The notes under the pieces were generated by a model. That model was not told the origin of the DNA and did no database searches. It saw only the letters and a list, made by a program, of their open reading frames with translations. Shown here one piece after another: positions 1-7,762 of a stretch of DNA of 9,949 bases (positions are counted from its first letter, which is position 1; each line of letters opens with the position of its first letter). The DNA is from Myxococcales bacterium (GTDB taxonomy: Bacteria > Myxococcota > Myxococcia > Myxococcales > Anaeromyxobacteraceae), in NCBI GenBank assembly GCA_021848865.1, contig JAJZTO010000071.1, forward strand, positions 1-9,949, in the 5' to 3' direction. Position numbers and translations under genes: made by a program.

Positions 1-1410
<1,410 letters not shown>

Positions 1411-1421
1411 GGCCCGGCCCG

Positions 1422-2408
1422 TCAGCTGCCCAGCTCCCGCAGGGCGCGGGCCGCGTACTCCCGGGCCACGCCCTTGCGCCAGCCCAGGGTGAGGTCGGTG
1501 TTCTGCATGGGCTTGGCGATCTGGGTGGCCAGCCGCGAGGCCTCCCGGACCGTCTCCTCGTCGCCGAGCCGCCGGCCGACGAGGAAGTCGGCGGCGGCGC
1601 GGGCCTCCTGGGGCCGCGAGCCCACCGCCCCCAGGAAGATCCGGGCCGACTCCACCGTCCCGCCGGCGGAGAGCCGCACCCGCCCCGCCACCCCCAGGAC
1701 CGGGAAGTCGAAGGAGCCGCGGCGCCGGAGCTTCAGGTAGACGGTGCGCTGGCCGGGCTCGACCGGCGGCAGGTGCACCGCGGTGAGCAGCTCGTCGGGG
1801 CGCCGGGTGAGGTGGCGGATGCCGTCGTCGGCGAAGAGGTCGGCCGCGGGGATGCGCCGCTCCCCGCCGCGGGAGCGCAGGGTCACCTCGGCGCCCAGCG
1901 CGCAGAGCACCGGCGCGGTGTCGGAGGAGGAGACGGCCCAGCAGCGGTCCGAGCCCGGCGCCACCCAGCAGGTCTCGCCCTCCCGCTTCATGCAGTAGCC
2001 GATCGACCGGCGCCACTCCTCGGTCTGGTCGTAGTAGCTGCAGCGGGTGTCGAGGCAGAGGTTGCCGCCCAGCGTGGCGGTGTTGCGGATGGCCGGGGTG
2101 GCCACGGTGGCGGCGGCCCGGGCCAGCGCCGGCCAGCCGGCGGCCACCGCGCCGCGCTCGACCTCGGCCAGGCGGGTCATCGCCCCCAGGGTGAGGCCCC
2201 GGGCGGCGTCGCCGCTCACGGCGCGGAGCTCGGCGACGCCGCGCAGCCCCACCAGGTTCGCCGGGGTCTGCTGGCGCCGCTTCATGTTGGGGACCAGGTC
2301 GGTGCCCCCGGCCAGCGGCAGGGCCTCCGGCCCCAGGTCGCCGAGCACCTTCACCGCCTCGAGCAGCGAGGCCGGCGCCAGGTACCGGAAGCGCGGCAGC
2401 CGCATCAT
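1422..2408 (-). CDS. hcrB: 4-hydroxybenzoyl-CoA reductase, FAD/[4Fe-4S] subunit (beta)
   Basis: This is the flavin subunit (328 residues) of the molybdenum enzyme that reductively removes the para-hydroxyl of 4-hydroxybenzoyl-CoA to give benzoyl-CoA. FAD-binding motifs of the CO-dehydrogenase/xanthine-oxidase medium subunit are PLAGGTDLVP (31-40) and ATLGGNL (111-117). Between the FAD and C-terminal parts lies a loop with Cys123, Cys139, Cys147 and Cys156, spaced 16/8/9. This matches, one residue offset, the extra [4Fe-4S] cluster ligands I recall for the Thauera aromatica enzyme (Cys122/138/146/155). Ordinary xanthine oxidases and CO dehydrogenases lack this loop, so it decides the function. 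The open frame continues far upstream of the true start inside hcrA; I chose the ATG at 2408, which forms an ATGA overlap with the hcrA stop and gives the family's usual length and N-terminus. A second ATG follows directly at 2405. Confidence 0.96.
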   Translation of the reverse strand: MMRLPRFRYLAPASLLEAVKVLGDLGPEALPLAGGTDLVPNMKRRQQTPANLVGLRGVAELRAVSGDAARGLTLGAMTRLAEVERGAVAAGWPALARAAATVATPAIRNTATLGGNLCLDTRCSYYDQTEEWRRSIGYCMKREGETCWVAPGSDRCWAVSSSDTAPVLCALGAEVTLRSRGGERRIPAADLFADDGIRHLTRRPDELLTAVHLPPVEPGQRTVYLKLRRRGSFDFPVLGVAGRVRLSAGGTVESARIFLGAVGSRPQEARAAADFLVGRRLGDEETVREASRLATQIAKPMQNTDLTLGWRKGVAREYAARALRELGS

Positions 2409-4927
2409 GGCTTCGCCCCCGGGAGCCGCCGCTCGCGCTTGCGATCGTTGGTGGCCTTGCCGTCGCCGCCCTCCCAGGGGGGCGGGACCAGCAGCGGCTC
2501 GGGCCAGGGCACGTCGGGGAAGGCGGCCGGCCCGTAGCGCCGGTCCGGGGCGGCCAGCGCCGCCAGCACCTTGTGCGGGGTGATGGGCACCTCGTCCACC
2601 CGGACGCCGAGGGCGTCGTGGACGGCGTTGGCCAGGGCCGGCGGGATGGGCAGGAGCGGCCCCTGGCCCACCTCCTTGGCGCCGTAGGGGCCCATGGCGT
2701 CGGGCTCCTCCACCAGGATGGTCTCCACCTCCGGCATCTCGTGGAAGGTGAGGCTCTTGTACTCCAGCATCGACGGGGCCTGGTGGACCAGCGCCCGGGA
2801 GAGCTTGGGCGGGAGCCGCCGGAACTCCTGCTCCTCCATGAGGGCCTCGGAGAGCCCCATGTAGACGGAGCCCACCACCTGGCCACGCGCCGCCACCGGG
2901 TTCAGGGCCCGGCCGATGTCGTGGGCCACCCAGATCTTCTCCACCGAGAGCTCGCCGGTGGCCTCGTCGGCCTCCACCTCGACCACCGCCGCCGAGTAGG
3001 AGTAGGTCGGGGAGGGGCCGACGCCGCCGCCCTTGTAGCGGGGGGTCGGCGTGGGCGGCGAGTAGCTGCCCACCGTGCCCACCGTGCCGGCCTGGGCCTC
3101 GGCCCGCTGCACCGCCTCGGCGAAGGTGAGGCCTCTGGCCGGGTCCTCGACGTCGAAGACCCGTCCCCCGGCGAAGCAGAGGCGGGAGGCCGGCACCTCG
3201 AGCTTCGCCGCGGCGGCCGCCGCCAGCCGGTCGCGTGCCCGCTCGGCGGCCTGGATGGCGGCGTTGCCCATCATGATGGTGACCCGGGAGCTGTAGCTCC
3301 CCAGGTCCACCGGCCCCAGGGAGGTGTCGCCGGTGACGACCTTCACGTCGCCCACCTCGACGCCCAGCACCTCGGCGACGATCAGGGCGAGGACGTTGTC
3401 CGAGCCCTGCCCGACGTCGGAGGCGCCGCAGAAGGCGGTGACCCCGCCGCCGCGGTCGAGGAGCAGCTGCACGCCGGTGTGGGGCAGGTCGCCGAAGGTG
3501 ATGGAGATGCCGGCGCCGGTCATGTAGGACGAGGCGGCGATGCCCAGCCCGCGGCCGCGGCCCAGCCTGCCGCGCCGCTCCCGCCAGCCGGAGGCCTTCA
3601 CCACCGCCTCCAGGCAGGCGACGAGGCCGGTGGTGCGCACCCGCATCCAGTTCGCCACCACGGTGTCGGGTGGGACGGCGTTGCGGATGCGCCACTCCGC
3701 CGGATCCACCCCCAGCTTCTCGCAGATCTTGTCGAGGTGGACCTCGAGGCCGAAGCGGGGCTGGGGCGTGCCGTGGCCGCGCTTCGGGCCGCAGGGCGGC
3801 TTGTTGGTGAAGGTCCGGCAGCCGCGGAAGCGGTACCGGTCCATCCGGTAGGTGACCGTCTCCAGCGCCCCGGTGTAGTGGACCGAGGCCACGCCGTAGC
3901 TGCCGTAGGCGCCGCCGTCCAGCACCGTCTCCACCGAGTGGCCCACGATGCGGCCGTCCTTCACGCCGGTGCGCATCCGCATCAGCGTGGGGTGGCGCCC
4001 GCGGTGGCAGAGGAAGACCTCCTCGCGGCTCAGCGCGACCTTCACCGGGCGGCCGGTCACCAGGGCGGCCTTCGCCACCACGATCTCGTGGTTGAAGGGG
4101 TCGGTCTTGCCGCCGAAGCCTCCGCCCTGGGGCGGGGCGATGACGCGGATCCGGGCCGGCGGCAGGGCCAGGGCCCTGGCCAGCGCCTTGTGGACGTAGT
4201 GGGCCACCTGGGTGCTGGAGACGACGGTCAACCGGCCGTCGGGGTCCACCCAGGCCAGGGCGGCGTGCTGCTCGATGGGGAGGTGGGTGTTCCCCTGGTA
4301 GAAGAAGCGGTCCTCGAAGACCTGGTCGGCGCCGGCCAGCGCCGCGGGCACGTCGCCGAAGTCGAAGGCCACGAGCTTGTGGACGTTGGGGGCGTCGCCG
4401 TAGTCGTGGATGCGCGGGTCCGCGGTGGCGAGCGCCTCCTGCGGCGTGGCGATGGTCTGGAGGGGCTCGTACTCCACCCGGACCAGGGCGGCGGCCTCCT
4501 GGGCGGTGAGCTCGTCCGCGGCCACCACCGCCGCCACCGGGTCGCCCACGAAGCGCACCTTGTCGTTGCAGAGCGGGTGCTCGTCCTGGCTCACCGGCAT
4601 GAGCCCGTAGGCGATGGGGAAGTCCTTGCCGGTGAGGACGCAGCGGACCCCCTTCACCGCCAGGGCGGCGGAGGCGTCCACCGAGAGGAGGCGGGCGTGG
4701 GGCACGGTGCTGCGCACCAGCTTCATGTGCAGCGCGCCCGGCATCGTGTAGTCGTCGGCGAAGCGGGTCTCGCCGGTCACCTTGCCGCGGACGTCCACCT
4801 TGCGCAGCGGCTTGCCCACCGCCGCGAGGCCCGGCGCCGGGCCGACCGCGCCGGGGCGGGGGGCGGGCCGGTCGTCGTCGAGGGCCCGCGGGCCGGGGCG
4901 GGGCGCGGCCTCCCGGTCATCGGCCAT
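2405..4927 (-). CDS. hcrA: 4-hydroxybenzoyl-CoA reductase, molybdopterin subunit (alpha)
   Basis: This is the catalytic large subunit (840 residues) carrying the molybdopterin-cytosine-dinucleotide cofactor, a member of the xanthine-oxidase family. The first domain begins near residue 38 (VGKPLRKVDVRGKVTGETRF). Cofactor and active-site motifs are GGGFGGK (268-274), CGPKRGHGTPQPRF (379-392, 4-hydroxybenzoyl-CoA reductase-like), DVGQGSD (504-510) and GAKEVGQGP (749-757), where Glu752 is the conserved catalytic glutamate. HcrA is expected to assemble with HcrB and HcrC in an (alpha-beta-gamma)2 complex fed by low-potential ferredoxin. The ATG at 4927 overlaps the hcrC end by 11 bp and has a strong GGGGAGGAG ribosome site. 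It gives about 36 extra Pro/Ala/Arg-rich residues before the conserved part, and a tail of about 45 residues after residue 795, making it longer than the roughly 770-residue Thauera subunit. A GTG at codon 38 is the alternative start but has no ribosome site. Function is secure from the motifs together with hcrB and hcrC. Confidence 0.95.
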   Translation of the reverse strand: MADDREAAPRPGPRALDDDRPAPRPGAVGPAPGLAAVGKPLRKVDVRGKVTGETRFADDYTMPGALHMKLVRSTVPHARLLSVDASAALAVKGVRCVLTGKDFPIAYGLMPVSQDEHPLCNDKVRFVGDPVAAVVAADELTAQEAAALVRVEYEPLQTIATPQEALATADPRIHDYGDAPNVHKLVAFDFGDVPAALAGADQVFEDRFFYQGNTHLPIEQHAALAWVDPDGRLTVVSSTQVAHYVHKALARALALPPARIRVIAPPQGGGFGGKTDPFNHEIVVAKAALVTGRPVKVALSREEVFLCHRGRHPTLMRMRTGVKDGRIVGHSVETVLDGGAYGSYGVASVHYTGALETVTYRMDRYRFRGCRTFTNKPPCGPKRGHGTPQPRFGLEVHLDKICEKLGVDPAEWRIRNAVPPDTVVANWMRVRTTGLVACLEAVVKASGWRERRGRLGRGRGLGIAASSYMTGAGISITFGDLPHTGVQLLLDRGGGVTAFCGASDVGQGSDNVLALIVAEVLGVEVGDVKVVTGDTSLGPVDLGSYSSRVTIMMGNAAIQAAERARDRLAAAAAAKLEVPASRLCFAGGRVFDVEDPARGLTFAEAVQRAEAQAGTVGTVGSYSPPTPTPRYKGGGVGPSPTYSYSAAVVEVEADEATGELSVEKIWVAHDIGRALNPVAARGQVVGSVYMGLSEALMEEQEFRRLPPKLSRALVHQAPSMLEYKSLTFHEMPEVETILVEEPDAMGPYGAKEVGQGPLLPIPPALANAVHDALGVRVDEVPITPHKVLAALAAPDRRYGPAAFPDVPWPEPLLVPPPWEGGDGKATNDRKRERRLPGAKP

Positions 4928-5483
4928 GGGGCTCCTCCCCGTGGACGGCGGCCACCACCGGCGGCAGCGGCGGCAGGCCGCGGAGCACCCGGCCCGCCGA
5001 CTCCACCGCCTCGTAGATCTGCTGGTAGCCGGTGCAGCGGCATAGCTGGCCGGCCAGGGCGTCGGCGATCTCCTGGCGGGTGGCGTCGGGCTTGCGGTCG
5101 AGCAGCCAGCGGGCGGCGACGATCATCCCCGGGGTGCAGTAGCCGCACTGGGCGGCGCCGTGGTCGGCGAAGGCGGCCTGGAGCGGGTGCAGCTCGGGGC
5201 CGTCGCGCAGCCCCTCGATGGTGGTGACGGCCCGGCCGCCGCACTCCACCGCCGGCACCAGGCAGGAGAGCGCCAGCTCGCCGTCGAGCAGGACGGCGCA
5301 GGCGCCGCACTCGCCCAGCTCGCAGCCGTGCTTGGTGCCGGTGAGGCCGAGGTCCTCGCGCAGCACCTCGAGGAGCGTCTTGTAGGGCTCGACGAGCAGC
5401 TCGCGCTCCTCGCCGTTGACGGCGAAGGCCAGCCGCAGCTTCTCGCGGGGGCCCGACTGCAGGGTGACGAGCGGGGCTTCCAT
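4917..5483 (-). CDS. hcrC: 4-hydroxybenzoyl-CoA reductase, [2Fe-2S] subunit (gamma)
   Basis: This is the small iron-sulfur subunit (188 residues) that passes electrons between the HcrB cofactors and the molybdenum site in HcrA. The N-terminal plant-ferredoxin-type domain holds one cluster on Cys54, Cys59, Cys62 and Cys74 (GCELGECGAC, then SC). The C-terminal helical domain holds the second on Cys113, Cys116, Cys148 and Cys150 (QCGYCTPGM, LCRCTGY). All eight ligands are present. The protein is somewhat longer than the roughly 160-residue family norm, with about 14 extra residues at the N-terminus and a Pro/Val-rich tail. It is the first gene of the operon. The ATG at 5483 has AAGGAG only 2 nt upstream, an unusually short spacing, but there is no better in-frame start. 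Its last 11 bp overlap hcrA. Taken alone it could belong to any xanthine-oxidase-family enzyme; the neighbours make it HcrC. Confidence 0.95.
   Translation of the reverse strand: MEAPLVTLQSGPREKLRLAFAVNGEERELLVEPYKTLLEVLREDLGLTGTKHGCELGECGACAVLLDGELALSCLVPAVECGGRAVTTIEGLRDGPELHPLQAAFADHGAAQCGYCTPGMIVAARWLLDRKPDATRQEIADALAGQLCRCTGYQQIYEAVESAGRVLRGLPPLPPVVAAVHGEEPHGR
4931..4940 (-). promoter_or_regulatory. Ribosome binding site of hcrA
   Basis: The minus strand reads GGGGAGGAGC and then CCC directly before the ATG at 4927. This purine run, lying inside the hcrC coding end, supports the 4927 start of hcrA over the internal GTG at codon 38 and fits tight translational linkage of the two subunits. 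Confidence 0.7.
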
Positions 5484-5605
5484 GGCTCCTTCGCGCGGCG
5501 TCGTTCGGGCGCCCGGGCCGCTTCCATAGCGGGGCGGTGGGCGCGCCGCCGTCCCGGGGACCCGGTGGGGGCGGGGATCCGGGGCGGCGGAGGGAATCAG
5601 GTAAA

Positions 5606-5634
5606 ACGGTACCGAAATAGAGCTTGGGGGTCAA
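5606..5634 (-). promoter_or_regulatory. Candidate sigma-70-type promoter of the hcr operon
   Basis: On the minus strand TTGACC (5634-5629, five of six consensus bases) is followed after 17 bp by TACCGT (5611-5606, which keeps the TA...T pattern). It sits in the only AT-richer patch of the hcrC upstream region and would give a leader of roughly 115 nt. The 8-bp palindrome CGGTACCG at 5607-5614 overlaps the -10 element and could bind a regulator. The promoter is inferred from spacing and match only; no regulator gene is present in the window. Confidence 0.45.
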
Positions 5635-5673
5635 GGCGGCCCGTGGCCGCGCCCGGGACGGAGCCGCCGGGAT

Positions 5674-5723
5674 CGCGCAGCGGCCACCGCCGCCCTGGCG
5701 CGCCCCGGCGCGGCCGCTGCGCG
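5674..5723. repeat. 12-bp perfect inverted repeat upstream of the hcr promoter
   Basis: CGCGCAGCGGCC (5674-5685) and GGCCGCTGCGCG (5712-5723) are exact reverse complements around a 26-nt spacer. The repeat lies between the end of the lipoprotein gene and the -35 element of the hcr promoter, about 40 bp upstream of the latter. It could be a stem-loop that separates the two transcription units or a binding site. No T-tract follows it on either strand, so it is not a standard intrinsic terminator. The rest of 5484-5904 holds no gene I can support. Confidence 0.5.
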
Positions 5724-5904
5724 GGCGCCCGGGAGACGGACCGGTGGAGCGTGTCGGTTGCGCCGGCGGGCCAGGTGATGGTTGCAATCTCGGAGGAGTT
5801 GCGATCGCGTTGTCATTCACTGTCGGGTACGCTGCTTGCGGATGGCAGCCTCCACGTTCGACTGAACCTGCTCGAAGAACGGTGCCGTAGCCGTCCGCGA
5901 TCCT

Positions 5905-6288
5905 TCACTTGCCGGGAACTGGCACGGGTGTCGTTCTCGCGGCACCCGGCCTGTCGCATCCATACGCAACTCCGGTCACCGTCGCGGTGCATGTCGTTCC
6001 ACTTGCTCCACCAAGTTGCGGCGGTGATAGCACGACGTGGGTGGCGTCCTTCTCGGCTGCCTTGTTCACTGCGTCGTGGATGGCCCACTCAGTGAGCCTG
6101 TCGTTTGCGGCAAACGCGCCCAATGGCGCGCCACCGCCTTGGCCGATTACGCTGCCAAGGTTCGTGCACTGAGGGCCCGGCGGAGCAGAGAGCAGGACAA
6201 CGCTCGATGCCTTCGATGTGAGTTGGGCGGTCGCACAGCCGAAAGGCGTGGCGAATACGGCAGCGGCCAAGGTCATCCTCAAGTTCAT
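5905..6288 (-). CDS. DUF4156-like outer-membrane lipoprotein
   Basis: The gene encodes a small exported protein (127 residues) of unknown function. The N-terminus MNLRMTLAAAVFATPFGC is a signal peptide ending at a probable lipid-modified Cys18, although the residues before it (TPFG) are a poor lipobox. The mature part follows the pattern I associate with DUF4156 (E. coli YjeI type): LTSKASSVVLL, a PPGPQCTNLGSVIG block, a DAVNKAAEKDATHVVL helix and a final GVAYGC. I chose the ATG at 6288 because GGAGG lies 4 nt upstream and the signal peptide begins there; starts at 6303 and 6345 in the same frame would add an unlikely Arg-rich leader. After GVAYGC, where relatives usually stop, it runs 17 more residues. 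Another frame then carries protein-like sequence, so the 3' end may be frameshifted. Codon use is less GC-biased than in the hcr genes. Confidence 0.7.
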   Translation of the reverse strand: MNLRMTLAAAVFATPFGCATAQLTSKASSVVLLSAPPGPQCTNLGSVIGQGGGAPLGAFAANDRLTEWAIHDAVNKAAEKDATHVVLSPPQLGGASGTTCTATVTGVAYGCDRPGAARTTPVPVPGK

Positions 6289-6494
6289 ACGGCCTCCGGT
6301 CATGGCTTCACGCCAACGCCTCGCGCAACGGGCGCCCACAGGCAACGCAGACCAATTGCAAGCCCACCGTCTCGCTCGCGTAGGTAGGATTGGCCTACGA
6401 GCTCCTCATTCAGCGTCCTTCTTCGCACCCGGCGCCTTGCTGGTTACGTTGTTCGACGACCCAAGCTGCCAGCGTCGGCCTCACGGCCATTGCG
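6289..6494. other. Gap of about 200 bp with no supported gene
   Basis: This stretch lies between the membrane-protein stop and the lipoprotein start. On the minus strand it holds a possible 42-codon ORF (GTG at 6428, stop 6300-6302, ending 11 bp before the lipoprotein start) and a 26-codon ATG ORF just after 6495. Neither resembles a family I know. The first contains the protein-like stretch LNEELVGQSYLRERDGG and has AAGG upstream of its GTG, so it could be a tiny gene or a remnant. The promoter of the lipoprotein gene may also lie here, but I see no clear -35/-10 pair. Confidence 0.3.
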
Positions 6495-6782
6495 TCACCG
6501 CCATTGTAGCTGGCATGCAACGCCCAGTATGAGCGCCACCACGGGTGCCAAGACGAGCGCCACGAACGCGAGCATGGTCCGCCAGCGCGCCGGCTCGCGC
6601 AGTGCCGCCCAGAGGCCGGGCACCAGGCTGGCGGGTACCGTTGCCAGGGCGGGCCAAAGGAAGTGCCCTGTGCCCCCGCACTCGCGCATGAGCGCGACGG
6701 TGATAAGCAAAGTCAGCGCACCAGTCGCCAACCAACTGGTAAGGATGGTCAGCAGGAGTCCCCAGCGGACGCGAGGCGTCAT
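6495..6782 (-). CDS. Small three-helix membrane protein, hypothetical
   Basis: I do not recognise this 95-residue protein. Three hydrophobic segments suit transmembrane helices: about residues 8-31, 41-61 and 70-91, joined by short loops with charged residues (MRECGG; REPARWR). The ATG at 6782 overlaps the stop of the preceding small ORF in an ATGA arrangement and has no good ribosome site of its own, which points to translational coupling. A hydrophobic pattern this consistent over almost the whole frame is unlikely in a random frame of GC-rich DNA. It lies in the lower-GC island upstream of the lipoprotein gene and on the same strand, so a small inner-membrane plus outer-membrane-lipoprotein transcription unit is conceivable but unproven. 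Confidence 0.55.
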   Translation of the reverse strand: MTPRVRWGLLLTILTSWLATGALTLLITVALMRECGGTGHFLWPALATVPASLVPGLWAALREPARWRTMLAFVALVLAPVVALILGVACQLQWR

Positions 6783-6934
6783 TTCGCGTCGATCAGGGGA
6801 GCGTTCTGTTGCCCCTGGAAGGCGTGTCCAGTCTCGAAGGCATGTCGGGTCTCCTCGACCGCGCCCTTTTCCGCGAGACGAAACATCAGGTCACGTGCTG
6901 AGTCGCCGGGGAAGGGATGGTCCTTGTTCATCAT
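6779..6934 (-). CDS. 51-residue hypothetical ORF coupled to the membrane protein
   Basis: This is a short soluble, charged protein beginning MMNKDHPFPGDSARD and ending NAPLIDAK, with a likely amphipathic helix in the middle (LMFRLAEKGAVEETRHAFE). I do not recognise the family. The start at 6934 (or the adjacent ATG at 6931) has GAGG about 9 nt upstream. The stop overlaps the next gene by 4 bp (ATGA), the best argument that the frame is translated. The frame stays open upstream to 7120, and an ATG at 7033 preceded by GGGGGAGGGG would make an 84-residue version. However, the extra part looks less protein-like than another frame over the same bases, so the gene may be the 3' remnant of something longer. 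Confidence 0.4.
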   Translation of the reverse strand: MMNKDHPFPGDSARDLMFRLAEKGAVEETRHAFETGHAFQGQQNAPLIDAK

Positions 6935-7133
6935 GGAATGGGACCTCACCGAAGTATGGAGGGGGTCCGTAGAGCTTCCCCGTGAGTTCGTGTGGGTCCA
7001 CCGTCCGAGCAGCGGGACTCCGAGTCGTATCATGAGGTAACCCCTCCCCCGAACTGCGCGGACGAAGTCGAGCGGTCTCGAACTGCGGCTCACGGTGTAC
7101 CACACTGAGGGCGAAGGCAATGGATCGTGACAC

Positions 7134-7485
7134 TCGCGCCGTGAGCAGGCGTGCGCTGCTGATGGCCTTCGGCCGGGCCTCTCGGGCTCAACTTCGAGCG
7201 ACCCGCGAAATCCGCAGCACTTCCGCCGCCGGAGAGGTCGTCCGGGCCCTCGCTCGGTCGCTCTCGGCGAAGCCAGCTCGCCCGCAGCTCTCGATCTGAG
7301 CCAAGACGCTCGCCGGCGTTGGCGCCGTTGCGCTTGGGCCGCTCGGTGCGGAAGGCACGTGCGGACTGGAGCACCGAACAGCTTGAAGTCGATCTGTTCC
7401 CCGGGAGTTCCACCATGTCGATCTGCTCGAATCCGCGTCGGTTCGCACCGTCAATGCGGCTGAGCGACCTTCGAGGTGTGCAAGC
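7134..7485. other. About 350 bp without a supported gene
   Basis: Open frames exist on both strands, but none shows recognisable motifs, a good ribosome site or consistent codon bias. Composition is lower in GC than in the hcr and tamB blocks. The minus-strand frames are rich in Arg, Ser and Gly without hydrophobic or helical patterning. I see no RNA gene. The stretch is most likely intergenic or decayed coding DNA. Confidence 0.4.
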
Positions 7486-7523
7486 GATCGTCAATCCAGA
7501 CGTTGCCAACCGATCGGTGTTCT
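7486..7523. repeat. 38-bp direct repeat, copy A
   Basis: This copy matches 7823-7860 in 34 of 38 positions, and its last 18 bases (CCAACCGATCGGTGTTCT) are identical. The core ACCGATCGGT (7509-7518) is a perfect 10-bp palindrome. The two copies are in the same orientation with a 337-bp period, enclosing the REP-like array. Bases outside the 38 bp do not match, so the repeat is a discrete unit. Confidence 0.8.
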
Positions 7524-7591
7524 GGGGCAGCTGCGGGTTCAGCCATTGAACGCGTGGGAGGCACGGCGCCTGGCCCGGCGGTCATCGTGCC

Positions 7592-7616
7592 GTAGGGCGG
7601 GGGCTTGTCCCCCGCC
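7592..7616 (-). repeat. REP-like hairpin 1 (inverted orientation)
   Basis: The element begins GTAGG and forms a stem of GGCGGGGG (7596-7603) with CCCCCGCC (7609-7616) around the loop CTTGT. Read on the minus strand it is stem-ACAAG-stem-CCTAC, the same design as the hairpin at 7763-7787 but with a different stem sequence. Confidence 0.75.
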
Positions 7617-7625
7617 GATGTTGCC

Positions 7626-7659
7626 CGGGCGGGGACGAGCCCCGCCCCTGCGGCGCGAG
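7626..7659 (+). repeat. REP-like hairpin 2 with degenerate tail
   Basis: The stem GGGCGGGG (7627-7634) pairs with CCCCGCCC (7640-7647) around the loop ACGAG. The tail reads CTGC rather than CTAC. The 34-bp unit 7626-7659 is repeated at 7672-7705 with a single mismatch, at that tail base. Confidence 0.75.
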
Positions 7660-7671
7660 GTGGGTCCCCCT

Positions 7672-7705
7672 CGGGCGGGGACGAGCCCCGCCCCTACGGC
7701 GCGAG
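7672..7705 (+). repeat. REP-like hairpin 3
   Basis: The stem GGGCGGGG (7673-7680) pairs with CCCCGCCC (7686-7693) around the loop ACGAG, followed by CCTAC. It is 33/34 identical to the unit at 7626-7659 and shares its downstream GGCGCGAG, so the two arose by tandem duplication of hairpin plus flank. Confidence 0.75.
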
Positions 7706-7762
7706 CCGCCGTGGGCCGACGCGACGGACATCGGGGGCTGCACGGCACCCGGCCTGGCGGCC

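Noticed and set aside
2409..3695. Upstream extension of the hcrB frame into hcrA
   Set aside because: It is out of frame with hcrA's clear motifs, extremely Arg/Gly-rich, and the ATG at 2408 gives the normal family length.
2573..5227. 884-codon plus-strand open frame opposite hcrA/hcrC
   Set aside because: It mirrors hcrA and hcrC, is composed mostly of Gly, Ala, His and Arg, and has no domain-like pattern.
5781..5806. GTTGCAATC and GTTGCGATC near-direct repeats 17 bp apart
   Set aside because: Only nine bases with one mismatch and no gene start at a sensible distance; not enough to call an operator.
6300..6480. Integron attC-like sites between the small minus-strand genes
   Set aside because: Repeated CAACG/CGTTG words are present, but I could not find a paired RYYYAAC/GTTRRRY core with the needed palindromic layout.
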